This document shows, in pieces, positions 7,898-17,211 of a stretch of 64,000 nt of DNA. The stretch lies in NCBI GenBank assembly GCA_050789255.1, contig JBOZRQ010000013.1:62001-126000 (forward strand). The letters run 5' to 3'. This DNA is from JBOZRQ01 sp050789255. GTDB lineage: Bacteria > Bacillota > Sulfobacillia > Symbiobacteriales > Symbiobacteriaceae. The translations under genes were made by a program, and so were the position numbers. How positions within the stretch are numbered: position 1 is the stretch's first letter; each line of letters opens with the position of its first letter. Under the pieces are notes generated by a model. The model was not told the origin of the DNA, did not search any database, and saw only the letters and a list, made by a program, of their open reading frames with translations.

Positions 7898-8500
7898 ATG
7901 GACACCCAGCCCCTGCAGACCGAGCGATGTGCGACCATCGTTAGCACCCCTACCCAACATGTCTCCAGGATCACCGTCGGGGAAACGTTTATTACGCTCC
8001 GGGCCGATGTTGTGGCGCCCGACACCATCTGTTACTCGTTTGGCTTCGAGGCGTCGCAGGGTCCCGCCGTCGAGATTGGCCTGCACATTGACGGCTGCTG
8101 CATCCTGGAGGCCCCCCCGGTAAAGACCGTCGTGGATTCGCCACCCTGCGCCCAGTCCGCGACGGATACGGTGACCCCCTTTGACCCGCTCTTTGGTGGG
8201 TGCGGCTTTCAGATCACCTTCGTGCCTCCGCTGGTCGCCTTTGAGTGCCGAACCGTGTGTGTTCGGCAGCCGGGCGCCGTCGGCACCACGATCGGCTCCT
8301 ACTGTGTCACCGCCCTGGGCCTAACTTTCTGTTGCGAGACCCTGGTGTTCACCTGTGATGATCCCCCCACCACGTCCACCAGCACCTCCTCCTCGACCTC
8401 CACCTCCTCCTCGACCTCGACGACCTCCTCGTCGACCACAACACCGCCGCCAAGAGGAGCGAACTGGGATGGCGTTGGTGCCGAAGTGACCATCGAATAG
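7898..8500 (+). CDS. Cys-rich protein of unknown function with Ser/Thr-rich tail
   Basis: I do not recognise this 200-residue protein. Residues 1-152 form a beta-rich region with about eleven cysteines, including CC pairs near residues 68 and 145 (DGCCIL, FCCETL). A low-complexity stretch of Thr and Ser (about 154-182, TSTSTSSS-type) leads to PPP and a short acidic end (WDGVGAEVTIE). There is no signal peptide or membrane segment. A GAGGTG seven bases before the ATG supports the start. Cys-rich proteins with low-complexity tails occur on spore surfaces, and the gene sits beside the spoIIGA-sigE operon, so a coat or exosporium role is conceivable but speculative. Confidence 0.65.
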   Translation: MDTQPLQTERCATIVSTPTQHVSRITVGETFITLRADVVAPDTICYSFGFEASQGPAVEIGLHIDGCCILEAPPVKTVVDSPPCAQSATDTVTPFDPLFGGCGFQITFVPPLVAFECRTVCVRQPGAVGTTIGSYCVTALGLTFCCETLVFTCDDPPTTSTSTSSSTSTSSSTSTTSSSTTTPPPRGANWDGVGAEVTIE

Positions 8501-8559
8501 CAGCCCTCCGCGACCGGTGGTCACCGTGCAGCGTCCAATCGGCGGAAGGTGACCTCCCT

Positions 8560-8940
8560 ATGAGATTGAGGCGAGTAAGGGTCCCCGTTGCCACACTGGC
8601 CCTGGTTCTCGGGTTCTTCTGGTGGTCTGCGCAGGGGGTGCCGGTGCCCCCGGGCCTCGGCCACTGGGATGCCCGGGGAGCCACCCCGGAGGAGGCGGCC
8701 AGAGAGTTCGTCCGGCCGATGACTGAAAGCCCCAGGGTCCACCTGATTCGGTATGACAGTTCCTCGGCGAAGGTCCGAGTCCGCGAGTCCTTCCGAGGCG
8801 ATGACTCGGTCGCAGGGGCCGAATACACCGTGGTTCTGGAACGGGAGGGCGCAACCTGGGTGGTGCAGTCCGCCACGTACAGACTTGACTGCCAACCCGG
8901 GCGAGGGTGGTCGCTGCTGCGAGGCAGCTCGTGCGCATAA
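8560..8940 (+). CDS. Small secreted or membrane-anchored protein of unknown function
   Basis: The 126-residue product starts with a basic stretch and a hydrophobic segment (about residues 8-26), consistent with an uncleaved anchor or signal peptide. The rest is a compact alpha+beta domain: EEAAREFVRPM helix, then strands ending YTVVLEREGATWVVQSATYRL. That layout resembles NTF2-like or DUF4829-type extracytoplasmic domains, but the match is by eye only. Two cysteines near the C-terminus could pair. GGAAGGTG eight bases before the ATG supports the start. It follows the Cys-rich gene by 59 bases, and the pair may be co-transcribed. Confidence 0.6.
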   Translation: MRLRRVRVPVATLALVLGFFWWSAQGVPVPPGLGHWDARGATPEEAAREFVRPMTESPRVHLIRYDSSSAKVRVRESFRGDDSVAGAEYTVVLEREGATWVVQSATYRLDCQPGRGWSLLRGSSCA

Positions 8941-8942
8941 AT

Positions 8943-8976
8943 TACACCCCTGTAACCCAGCGTTTACAGGGGTGTA
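8943..8976 (+). terminator. Hairpin after the 8560 gene
   Basis: Inverted repeat TACACCCCTGTAA / TTTACAGGGGTGTA directly after the stop codon, without a distinct T-run. It is followed within 20 bases by the second 255-bp repeat element. Confidence 0.6.
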
Positions 8977-8992
8977 GGCCGTTCACCAAGGT

Positions 8993-9247
8993 TCCGTCAG
9001 TTTTTGAAATCCCTCATCGCCCAGGCCCACCTGGATATTGACGATCCTGCCCCGACCCACGTGCCGACCTACCCCACCGGGGTAGGTCTCGCTGGAGGCG
9101 CAGGGTCGAAGGGAGTCGCCTATTGCCGAACTTTGTCAGATGTCCTCGGAAGGTGCCCCCGCAATGGGCTGGAAGGTCCAGCAACGGGCCAGGATCGTCA
9201 AAAACCGGGCACCCCAAAGTGGGTGCCCGGTTTCAAATGTTGACGAA
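8993..9247 (-). repeat. Structured 255-bp repeat element, copy 2 (inverted relative to copy 1)
   Basis: Read on the minus strand this aligns with the element at 1169-1424: terminal TTCGTCAACATTTGAAA, a hairpin (plus-strand arms 9204-9214 and 9221-9231), then GACGATCCTGGCCCG. At the far end come the AGACCTACCCCGGTGGGGTAG hairpin, CAGGATCGTCAATATCCAGG and TTTCAAAAACTGACGGA. Length differs from copy 1 by one base. The hairpin shows a G-C to A-T change on both arms, and the long stem a T-A to C-G change, so pairing is preserved. It occupies most of the 358-base gap between the 8560 gene and ftsZ, immediately downstream of ftsZ. Confidence 0.75.
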
Positions 9248-9298
9248 ACACGGCCGAACGACCTGTTAGGGCGCCCCGGCGAGGGGATACCCCCAGGT

Positions 9299-10369
<1,071 letters not shown>

Positions 10370-10397
10370 GACGTGAATCCTCCTTGCAGGGTGACCA

Positions 10398-11618
10398 CTA
10401 CCTGAACCAGCCGGACAGCCAGCGTCGGATAGCGCCCCAGTTGTCATGCGACTGTGCTTCGGCAGCGGCGGCCGCCTCGTCCTCAGCGAGACGGGCCCCC
10501 CAGTGAACTAACCCGGCGGCAACGGCGTACTCAGGCTCTCCTACAAGCGGACCTTCCGCGGTACCCAACCGAGCAACCAGACCAAGGGAATCGGCAGCGA
10601 AACCTACGAGCCCCTGCAGGCGGCTCCCGCCTCCGGTGAGGACAAGGCCGGCCGGGAAGAGCCCGGCGTAACCCGACCGCTTCACCGTTTCGGCGGCCAG
10701 CTGCAGGATTTCCGACACCCGGGATTCGATGATGGCCGCCACCTGGCGGTCCTCCACCTCGCGGACCCGGCTGCCAGAGGGATTGACCAGTTCAAACCGG
10801 GACTCTTCGGGGCACAGGTCTGCTGCGGCCCAGCCGCGCTCCCGCTTGATTTGTTCGGCGAGGGAGAGCGGTATGTGCAGCAGGGAGGCCAAATCGCTGG
10901 TAATGTGGTCGCCCCCGACGGGGATGACCGAGCAGTGCCACAGGTGGCCACGGTCATACACAGCCACCGAGGTGGTACCACTTCCGATGTCTAGCAGCAA
11001 AACGCCGGCCTCCCGTTCCTCCGGTGTGAGCACCGCCTGACCGGCGGCCCGGATGGCCAGCTGGTAATCGACAACCTGCAGTCCGGCTCTTACGGCTGCT
11101 CGCAGGGAGTTCTGCACCGGTAGCGCCTCGCCCGTAATCAGGTGCGCTTGTGCGGTGAGCGAACGGCCGGCCAACCCCACCGGGTCGGCGATGCCCTCCG
11201 CCTCATCCAGACGGTAGGAGCGGGGCACCACGTGGATGACCTCGCGGCCGTCTGGCAGGTCGACCGCCGCAGCAGCGTCGAGGGCTCGGCGGACATCCTC
11301 CGCGGTGACCCCGATGCCCGGCCGGTGGACCACCACCTGGCTCTCCCCGACCACGGACCGTACATGGCTGCCCGAAATGGCGATGACCGCCCGGGTGATC
11401 CCCTGGCGCCCCGCCATTTCGCACGCCTGGACGACCGCCTGCTTCATGGCACCGGCGGTGGCCTCCAGGTCGACCACGACGCCCCTGCGGACCCCCGTGC
11501 ACGGCACGAGGGCGCACCCTATGATTTGAGGCTTACCCTCGGCGAGTTCCGCCAGGACCGCTACCGTTCGTGCAGAACCGGCATCTACGCCCAGCACGAG
11601 GGAACGTTCCAACACCAC
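10398..11618 (-). CDS. ftsA: Cell division protein FtsA
   Basis: Actin-like ATPase that tethers FtsZ to the membrane. The product of about 406 residues has the phosphate-1 motif LVLGVDAGSARTVA, a 1C (SHS2-type) domain, the phosphate-2 motif LLLDIGSGTTSVAVY (about 207-220), the adenosine motif GLVLTGGGSRLQGL, and a C-terminal amphipathic helix (WGAIRRWLSGWFR) for membrane binding. The start is one of two adjacent GTG codons after AGAGGGGG. A terminator-like hairpin separates it from sbp upstream, so ftsA-ftsZ probably has its own promoter in the 144-base gap. Confidence 0.95.
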   Translation of the reverse strand: MVLERSLVLGVDAGSARTVAVLAELAEGKPQIIGCALVPCTGVRRGVVVDLEATAGAMKQAVVQACEMAGRQGITRAVIAISGSHVRSVVGESQVVVHRPGIGVTAEDVRRALDAAAAVDLPDGREVIHVVPRSYRLDEAEGIADPVGLAGRSLTAQAHLITGEALPVQNSLRAAVRAGLQVVDYQLAIRAAGQAVLTPEEREAGVLLLDIGSGTTSVAVYDRGHLWHCSVIPVGGDHITSDLASLLHIPLSLAEQIKRERGWAAADLCPEESRFELVNPSGSRVREVEDRQVAAIIESRVSEILQLAAETVKRSGYAGLFPAGLVLTGGGSRLQGLVGFAADSLGLVARLGTAEGPLVGEPEYAVAAGLVHWGARLAEDEAAAAAEAQSHDNWGAIRRWLSGWFR

Positions 11619-11724
11619 GGCCCCCTCTGACTCGGGTTACCTAATTCGATTCAACGAATCGCTGACGATTCCTCCTCCAGATTAAGGGGTGTCCCATAAA
11701 TCTTGGGAGTGGAAATGACGCTCG

Positions 11725-11754
11725 AAACCCCCAGCCTGCCCGGACTGGGGGTTT
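11725..11754 (-). terminator. Hairpin between sbp and ftsA
   Basis: Inverted repeat AAACCCCCAG / CTGGGGGTTT, just beyond the sbp stop codon. It could terminate the ftsQ-DUF881-sbp transcript or attenuate it before ftsAZ. Confidence 0.65.
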
Positions 11755-11762
11755 CTGTGCGG

Positions 11763-12161
11763 CTACATCTTGGCGGAGCTGTCTTCGGGGCGGGGCGCAG
11801 GCGGCTGCTCCTTCTTGCGGAGCAGGCCCCACTGGGTAAACAGCGCCCGCCGGGTGAAGCCCAGGTTGTTGAACATGCGGATGCCCATGGCGGCGACGCC
11901 CGCGAGGTAGAGGTTGTCCACGCCGATCCGGTCGCCCAGGTAGACCAGGCCGGCCGCCAGCAGGGCGTTGGTGAAGAAGCCGGTGATGAAGACGCCGTTG
12001 TCGTAGTGGCCCTCAAGGCTGGCCCGCAGGCCGCCGAAGGCGGTATCGAGGGCGGCGAGAACGGCGATCGAGAGGTAGCGGGCGTACATGATCGGGAAGG
12101 TGAACGGCGCAAGGACTCCCACTACGATGCCCACGATGAAGCCGAGAAGAATAATCCACAT
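11763..12161 (-). CDS. sbp: Small basic protein Sbp (DUF1290)
   Basis: Membrane protein of 132 residues with three hydrophobic helices (about 1-20, 28-45, 55-75) and a basic, Pro-rich tail. It belongs to the DUF1290 family, which lies between the YlxW/YlxX genes and ftsA in Bacillus, as it does here. The function is unknown. The ATG overlaps the stop codon of the DUF881 gene (TAATG), showing translational coupling; the long open frame upstream of it is a shadow of that gene. Confidence 0.85.
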   Translation of the reverse strand: MWIILLGFIVGIVVGVLAPFTFPIMYARYLSIAVLAALDTAFGGLRASLEGHYDNGVFITGFFTNALLAAGLVYLGDRIGVDNLYLAGVAAMGIRMFNNLGFTRRALFTQWGLLRKKEQPPAPRPEDSSAKM

Positions 12162-12889
12162 TAGGGCCGATTCACCTCCGAAATGGCTGGGGCGCCGAAC
12201 TGGAACTTGAGGCTGCCCTTGTAGGCCGGAACCGTCAGAGCGCTCTCCTTCTTGACCGACACCTGGATGCCCCACTGCTTGAGGCCCTCCACCACGCCCC
12301 CCCGCATCGTGAGGGCGCCCTCCAGGGTGGCCGCCTCGCCGATCGCAGAGATGTTGACCGGGGGCGCCGTACGCACGCCGTTGATGGTGATCGTCGGACC
12401 CGTGCACCGGATCTCCGAGCGGGCCGTAAGCCGCTGCCCGTTGATCGAGATCGCCTCGGCCCCCGCGGCGTACAGCTCGTTGATCACCTTCAGCACGTCT
12501 TCATCGTGGATGATGAAGTTGTTGGGGTTCTCGCCAGGGGTGGTCGGGCGGGTGGAGTCGTTCATGACCACGGTGACGCCCTGCCCGGTGACCGGGATCA
12601 GGCCGGCGTGGATCTGCGCCTGCTCCAGCTGGGCCGCCAGGGCCTTGGTCTCGGTCTGGCTGTTGGCCATGTTGCGCAGCTTGCCGCGCAGGTCCTCCAG
12701 CTCAGCCATCAGGGCATCCCGTTCGCCCTCCGCCTTCTGCAGCTGCCGGGTCATCTCCTCGGCGCGCAGGAGGCCGGTGCTGTCCTTGAGGGCGACCTGC
12801 TTCTGCACCTTAAACTGCATGGAGAGCATAAATCCAAGTACAACGCATACCAGGGCGATTGCCCAGGGTATCTGGCGCTTCATTCGCAT
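12161..12889 (-). CDS. DUF881-family protein (YlxW/YlxX-like)
   Basis: The 242-residue protein has one N-terminal membrane segment (about residues 7-25), a coiled coil (about 40-90, EEMTRQLQKAEGERDALMAELEDLRGKL) and a DUF881 domain. That domain includes VTGQGVTVVMNDS and the INELYAAGAEAISINGQRL segment typical of the family. Bacillus has two such genes (ylxW, ylxX) between divIB and sbp; here there is one. It is thought to be associated with the division apparatus because of its conserved location, but no activity is known. It is coupled to sbp and follows ftsQ by 30 bases. Confidence 0.88.
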   Translation of the reverse strand: MRMKRQIPWAIALVCVVLGFMLSMQFKVQKQVALKDSTGLLRAEEMTRQLQKAEGERDALMAELEDLRGKLRNMANSQTETKALAAQLEQAQIHAGLIPVTGQGVTVVMNDSTRPTTPGENPNNFIIHDEDVLKVINELYAAGAEAISINGQRLTARSEIRCTGPTITINGVRTAPPVNISAIGEAATLEGALTMRGGVVEGLKQWGIQVSVKKESALTVPAYKGSLKFQFGAPAISEVNRP

Positions 12890-12919
12890 GGTGTCTCCGA
12901 ATCCCCCCGACAGGGAGCC

Positions 12920-13699
12920 TTATTTGCTGCAGCCGCCACTGGGAAACCCCCCGCCCTTCGGACGCATGTCGATACTGCAGGTGGGGCCCCGCTTGGTCAC
13001 TTCGTTCCAGATATAGCCGAAGAGCTCAATCTTGTCCGTGACGGCTTGCTGACGAAGCTTTGGTTCAGCCTCTACGAAACCCCAAGCCACCTGGGCGCCG
13101 CCCACCATGAAGAGGTCCAGCTGTCCGTCAGGCTTCACGTGCACCTCGGAGATCTGGTTGGAGTAACCGGCTTCCATCCAGTACAGCAGGTAGAGGGCGT
13201 CGTTCAGCCCGGGGTGGTTCAACTGCTGGCCCCGCAGGGCCTTACCGGTGGCCACCCCCGAGATCACCGGCAGCTTGAGGCCCGCCGGGGAGTCCACCAG
13301 CTCCAGGATCATGCCGGTATGGTCCAGCATGACCCACTTGCCCTGGTAGGGCAGCAGTCCCAGGGGGGTGCGCTCGGTCACCTGGATCTTGAGCCGGTTC
13401 CCGATCCACTCGGCCTTGGCCGTCTCGATCCACGGCTCCTGGCGCAGCCGCTCCTCGATGCGGTAAGCAGGGTGCTCCCAGCGGGGCGCCCCCGCGGTCA
13501 GCTCAGCCGCCTCGACGACCCGGCGGGCGGTCAGGTGCTGGGTTCCTTCCACATCGGCGCCCTGGAAGCGCAAAAGCGGCGAGAGATAAACTCCGTACGC
13601 ACTGACGGCGGTAACGAGGAGCAGGAGCCACCACAGGCGCCCCCGCCGCCGTTGTGGCTCGGGGGGTGGTTCCGTGGCAGCCCGCAGTTGTTCAGTCAC
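12920..13699 (-). CDS. ftsQ: Cell division protein FtsQ/DivIB
   Basis: Bitopic septal protein that bridges FtsL and the peptidoglycan synthases. It has a basic cytoplasmic tail rich in Arg, one membrane segment (WWLLLLVTAVSAYGVYL, about 22-40), a POTRA domain (VEGTQHLTARRVVEAAELTAG onward), and the beta domain with WIETAKAEWIGNRLKIQVTER. The product of about 259 residues is of normal size. A GTG at 13699 after TGGGGGC is the likely start; the frame continues upstream eight codons to a TTG. It lies between the lipid kinase and the DUF881 gene on the same strand. Confidence 0.88.
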   Translation of the reverse strand: MTEQLRAATEPPPEPQRRRGRLWWLLLLVTAVSAYGVYLSPLLRFQGADVEGTQHLTARRVVEAAELTAGAPRWEHPAYRIEERLRQEPWIETAKAEWIGNRLKIQVTERTPLGLLPYQGKWVMLDHTGMILELVDSPAGLKLPVISGVATGKALRGQQLNHPGLNDALYLLYWMEAGYSNQISEVHVKPDGQLDLFMVGGAQVAWGFVEAEPKLRQQAVTDKIELFGYIWNEVTKRGPTCSIDMRPKGGGFPSGGCSK

Positions 13700-13841
13700 G
13701 GCGAATAGCCCCCAAGCCTGCAAGGTCTCTCGGACTCGGTTCCTGTACGAAATTGATTATACCCCAGGATTATGTCCCTACAAAACATGCGCCCGAGCGA
13801 AAGTTAGCGACAGATTTTGCGTATCACGGTGGGAAAAGGAA

Positions 13842-13871
13842 AGAAGGCTGGCGGCGAGTCCAGCCTTCTTG
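13842..13871 (-). terminator. Intrinsic terminator after the lipid kinase gene
   Basis: Stem AAGAAGGCTGG / CCAGCCTTCTT followed on the minus strand by TTCCTTTT. It separates the murA-kinase part of the cluster from ftsQ. Confidence 0.75.
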
Positions 13872-13885
13872 TTAGGGCCGCAGAC

Positions 13886-14773
13886 TTACGGCACGACGAT
13901 GTCCAGCGCTGACGGCAACAACTGGAAGGTGACCGGCAGGTTCCCCGCGACGTCGCCGTCGAGGTGGAACGCGACTGGGGTGGTCGAGGTGGCGGTGACG
14001 CGCTGAACCCGGCTGAACTTGACCTTGGGATGACCCACGTGGCCGCCCTTGTAAATCTTGCCGACCAGGTTAACCAGTTCGAGCCGGCCCAGGTCTTCGC
14101 CCCAGGCGACCTCGAACTGGCCGTCGTCCAAAATGGCGTCCGGCAGAATCAGCATGCCGCCGCCGTAGTAGCGGGCAAGGCCCACGGCCATGAGCAGCAT
14201 CCGGGGGACCTCCATGCTCTGGCCGTCCATCTGCAACTGGACCCGGGCACCGGTGAACCGAAAGAGCGTGCCCACGATGCCCAGCAGCGACGGCAGCGTG
14301 CCGCCGATCATCTTCAGCACGGGTCCGTAGTCGTTTACCCGCCGGGAGACCTCGGCGTCAAAGCCGATGCCGGCGATGTTGAAGAAGTGCCGGTAGCCCA
14401 CCGCCAGACCGACGTCGGTCTTGGCAATGCGCCCCTGAAAGGCGATACGAGTGGCCACCTCCGGGTCCCGCGGGATGTTGACCGTGCGGACCCAGTCGTT
14501 GCCCGTGCCGGTGGGAATCACGCCCATGGCCGCCCCGGTGCCCATGAGCCCGTTGCCAACCTCGTTGAGCGTGCCGTCGCCGCCCAGGACGATCACCCGG
14601 TCGAACCCCTCGGCGGCCGCCTGGCGGGCCAGCTCTTCACCATGCCGGGGGCGCTCGGTAAACTTGACCCCGTACTCCCCCAGGGTGGCGGCCAGCGGCT
14701 CCACCCGTTTCCAGGTCGCCAGGGCCCGCCCGTGACCGGCCGTGGGGTTGACGATAAAGCAGCAGCGTGGCAC
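13886..14773 (-). CDS. Diacylglycerol/lipid kinase family protein (YegS/DgkB-like)
   Basis: ATP-dependent lipid kinase of the DAGK catalytic family, soluble or peripheral at the membrane. The product of about 295 residues shows FIVNPTAGHGRA (about 6-17), the nucleotide motif LGGDGTLNEVGNGL and PTGTGNDWVRTVNIP (about 85-100), followed by the beta-sandwich C-terminal domain with HLDGDVAG. GTG at 14773 is chosen as start because GGAGG lies eight bases upstream. It sits inside the dcw cluster between murA and ftsQ, an unusual neighbour. The substrate (diacylglycerol, undecaprenol or another lipid) cannot be deduced; recycling of lipid products of wall synthesis would fit the location. Confidence 0.85.
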   Translation of the reverse strand: MPRCCFIVNPTAGHGRALATWKRVEPLAATLGEYGVKFTERPRHGEELARQAAAEGFDRVIVLGGDGTLNEVGNGLMGTGAAMGVIPTGTGNDWVRTVNIPRDPEVATRIAFQGRIAKTDVGLAVGYRHFFNIAGIGFDAEVSRRVNDYGPVLKMIGGTLPSLLGIVGTLFRFTGARVQLQMDGQSMEVPRMLLMAVGLARYYGGGMLILPDAILDDGQFEVAWGEDLGRLELVNLVGKIYKGGHVGHPKVKFSRVQRVTATSTTPVAFHLDGDVAGNLPVTFQLLPSALDIVVP

Positions 14774-14873
14774 TCCACATTCCTCCAAGAACAGGCCGCG
14801 ATAGGCTCAGAAATTCGGCTCGCGACACGGAAATCCTGCTGCCCGTTGCATCCGCCTCAGACCCAGCACAAGA

Positions 14874-14895
14874 GCCGCCGGCGATTGCCGGCGGC
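14874..14895 (-). terminator. Hairpin after murA
   Basis: Perfect stem GCCGCCGGC / GCCGGCGGC with a GATT loop, eight bases beyond the murA stop codon. The T-run is short. Confidence 0.6.
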
Positions 14896-14903
14896 TTTGA
14901 GGG

Positions 14904-16178
14904 CTATGCCCGATCGATCCGGGCGCCCAGACTCTTGAGCTTATGCTCCAGATTCATGTAGCCCCGATCGATGTGTATGATGTTCTCGATCGTCGTGGTC
15001 CCCTCGGCCGCCAGGCCGGCCAGGACCAGCGCCATCCCCTCCCGCAGGGCCGGGCACTCCACGGTCGCCCCGGAAAGGCTCGGTACGCCCTGGATCACAG
15101 CGGTGCGACCCTCGGTCTTCACGTTGGCGCCCAGTCGCCGCAGCTCCTCGGCCACCTTAAAGCGATTCTCGAAGATCGTCTCGGTGATGATGCTCGTGCC
15201 CTCCGCCGCAGCGGCCAGCGCCATCATCTGCGGCTGCATGTCGGTGGGGAACCCGGGGTACGGGAGGGTCTTCACATCCGTGGCCCGCAGCCGGTGCGGC
15301 CCGACCGCCCGGATCGAGTCCTCCTCCTCCACCATGGTGACGCCCATCTCACGCAGCTTTGCACAGACGGCATCCACATGCTCGGAGACCACGTTCTCCA
15401 CCAGCACATCACCGCCAGTGATCGCCGCGGCAGCCAAGAAGGTGCCCGCCTCGATCCGATCGGGGATGACGGTATGTTCAACGGCTCCCAGGCGTTCGAC
15501 GCCGTCGATGCGAATCACATCGAGCCCGGCCCCGCGCACCTTGGCGCCCATCTTGTTGAGGAAGCTCTGCAGATCCACGATCTCAGGCTCACGGGCGGCG
15601 TTGCGGATCACGGTGGTCCCCTCCGCCAGTACCGCAGCCATCATCAGATTCTCGGTGGCCCCTACACTGGGAAAGTCCAGGTAGATCTCGGTGCCCTTGA
15701 GCCGTCCCTTGACGCTGGCCTCGATGAAGCCGTAGCGCTCCTCAATGCGGGCGCCCATCTGCTCGAGGCCGCGCAGGTGAAAGTCAATGGGCCGCGGACC
15801 GATGGCACAGCCGCCCGGGTAGGAGATCTTCATCTTCCCCACCCGGCTCAGCAGCGGCCCCATCAGGAAGATGGAAGAACGCATCTCCCGGGTAAAGTCG
15901 GCACCGACCTCCGGGCTGTACAGGCTATCGGCGACGATGCGGACCGACCGGCCCGACCGCCCCGGCGCCAGCTCCTCCACGGTGGCGCCCAGGCGCCGCA
16001 GAATCTCGAGCATCACACCCACATCCCGGATCATGGGGGCGTCGTGGATGATCGATTCTCCGGGCGTCAGGAGCGCTGCTGCCAGGATCGGCAAGGCAGC
16101 GTTCTTGGCGCCGCTCACCGCGACCCGCCCCTGGAGCCGGTGTCCACCGGCAACCACATAGCGCTCTGTCGTGTTCAC
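14904..16178 (-). CDS. murA: UDP-N-acetylglucosamine 1-carboxyvinyltransferase MurA
   Basis: First committed enzyme of peptidoglycan synthesis, which transfers enolpyruvate from PEP to UDP-GlcNAc in the cytosol. The 424-residue protein has the N-terminal SGAKNAALPILAAALL with the conserved Lys, the loop GGCAIGPRPID containing the catalytic Cys that fosfomycin alkylates (about residue 120), and the repeated EPT folds ending LEHKLKSLGARI. It lies 60 bases downstream of murB, as in several Clostridia. Many Gram-positive bacteria have a second copy; none is seen here. Confidence 0.95.
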   Translation of the reverse strand: MNTTERYVVAGGHRLQGRVAVSGAKNAALPILAAALLTPGESIIHDAPMIRDVGVMLEILRRLGATVEELAPGRSGRSVRIVADSLYSPEVGADFTREMRSSIFLMGPLLSRVGKMKISYPGGCAIGPRPIDFHLRGLEQMGARIEERYGFIEASVKGRLKGTEIYLDFPSVGATENLMMAAVLAEGTTVIRNAAREPEIVDLQSFLNKMGAKVRGAGLDVIRIDGVERLGAVEHTVIPDRIEAGTFLAAAAITGGDVLVENVVSEHVDAVCAKLREMGVTMVEEEDSIRAVGPHRLRATDVKTLPYPGFPTDMQPQMMALAAAAEGTSIITETIFENRFKVAEELRRLGANVKTEGRTAVIQGVPSLSGATVECPALREGMALVLAGLAAEGTTTIENIIHIDRGYMNLEHKLKSLGARIDRA

Positions 16179-16238
16179 AATACAAGTGACCTCCCACGGC
16201 CGGACGCCGCTGGCCGAGGGGGAGATCGCCCGCCTCGG

Positions 16239-17165
16239 TCAGTAGCGGAACCAGGGGTTCTCCCCCCAGATCTTCACTTCCGGCTCCAGCCGAACTCCAA
16301 ACCGCTCCTGAACAACATTCCGGACGCGATCCAGCAGAATCAGCACGTCCTTGGCCGTGGCGTTCCCGAGGTTCACGATGAAGTTGGCATGCTTTTCGGA
16401 GACCTGCGCCTCGCCTTCCCGGAGACCCTTCAGGCCCGCCTGCTCAATCAGACGGCCGGCGTAGTCGCCGGTGGGATTCATGAAGACGCTCCCCGCGTTG
16501 GGCAGTTGCAGAGGTTGGGTCGCCCTGCGGCGCTCGAGGTGATGCTTCATGTGCTCTTGCATGACCTCTATACGCTCAGGATGTAACTCCATTTCAACCT
16601 CTACTACTATCGCAGACGTCCCCTGAAGACGGGACGTTCGGTATCCGAAACCAATATCCTCCGGGGTGAGCCGCTGCTCACGCCCGTCGGGCCAGACCAC
16701 CGTGGCTGCGGTGACCACGTTCCTAAGATCCCCGCCGTGTGCTCCGGCGTTGATCACAAGGCCGGCGCCCACCGTCCCCGGGATCGCACAGGCAAACTCA
16801 AGGCCGCCCAGTCCCATCTTCGCGACCTGCGTGGCCAGCTTCGGCAGGTTGTAACCCCCGCCGGCGGTCAGGTGGGTCCCCGAGACCGCGTAGCGGTCGA
16901 ACTCGCCCGTCAGGACGAGCACGAACCCCCGCACCCCGTCGTCGGAGACCAGCAGGTTGCTCCCGTTGCCCAGGATGTAAACGGGCTGGTGTTCCCGCTC
17001 GGCCAGCCTAAGCGTTTCACGCAACTCCTCGCGGCTGGCGACCTCAATCATGAAGTCCGCCGGCCCGCCCAGGCGGAACGTGGTGTGCCTCTTCATGGGC
17101 TCTGCGGGATGGATACGGCCCGGTTCACGGATTATGCTACGCAGCTGCTGCTCGATAGGTGACAT
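16239..17165 (-). CDS. murB: UDP-N-acetylenolpyruvoylglucosamine reductase MurB
   Basis: FAD- and NADPH-dependent reductase that completes UDP-MurNAc. The 308-residue product has the FAD-binding pattern KRHTTFRLGGPADF (about 25-38), NGSNLLVSDDGVRG, the catalytic GGGYNLPKLATQ region and the C-terminal NAGSVFMNP and SEKHANFIVN motifs, a type II MurB layout. The open frame runs 88 codons further upstream through the AT-rich palindromic repeat, but the ATG at 17165 directly follows GGGGAGG and gives the family N-terminus. It follows murG across the repeat at 17212-17351. Confidence 0.95.
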   Translation of the reverse strand: MSPIEQQLRSIIREPGRIHPAEPMKRHTTFRLGGPADFMIEVASREELRETLRLAEREHQPVYILGNGSNLLVSDDGVRGFVLVLTGEFDRYAVSGTHLTAGGGYNLPKLATQVAKMGLGGLEFACAIPGTVGAGLVINAGAHGGDLRNVVTAATVVWPDGREQRLTPEDIGFGYRTSRLQGTSAIVVEVEMELHPERIEVMQEHMKHHLERRRATQPLQLPNAGSVFMNPTGDYAGRLIEQAGLKGLREGEAQVSEKHANFIVNLGNATAKDVLILLDRVRNVVQERFGVRLEPEVKIWGENPWFRY

Positions 17166-17211
17166 AGTGGGAGCCTCCCCCTCCTGCAGTTGGGTCCTCG
17201 GGAACAGAATA

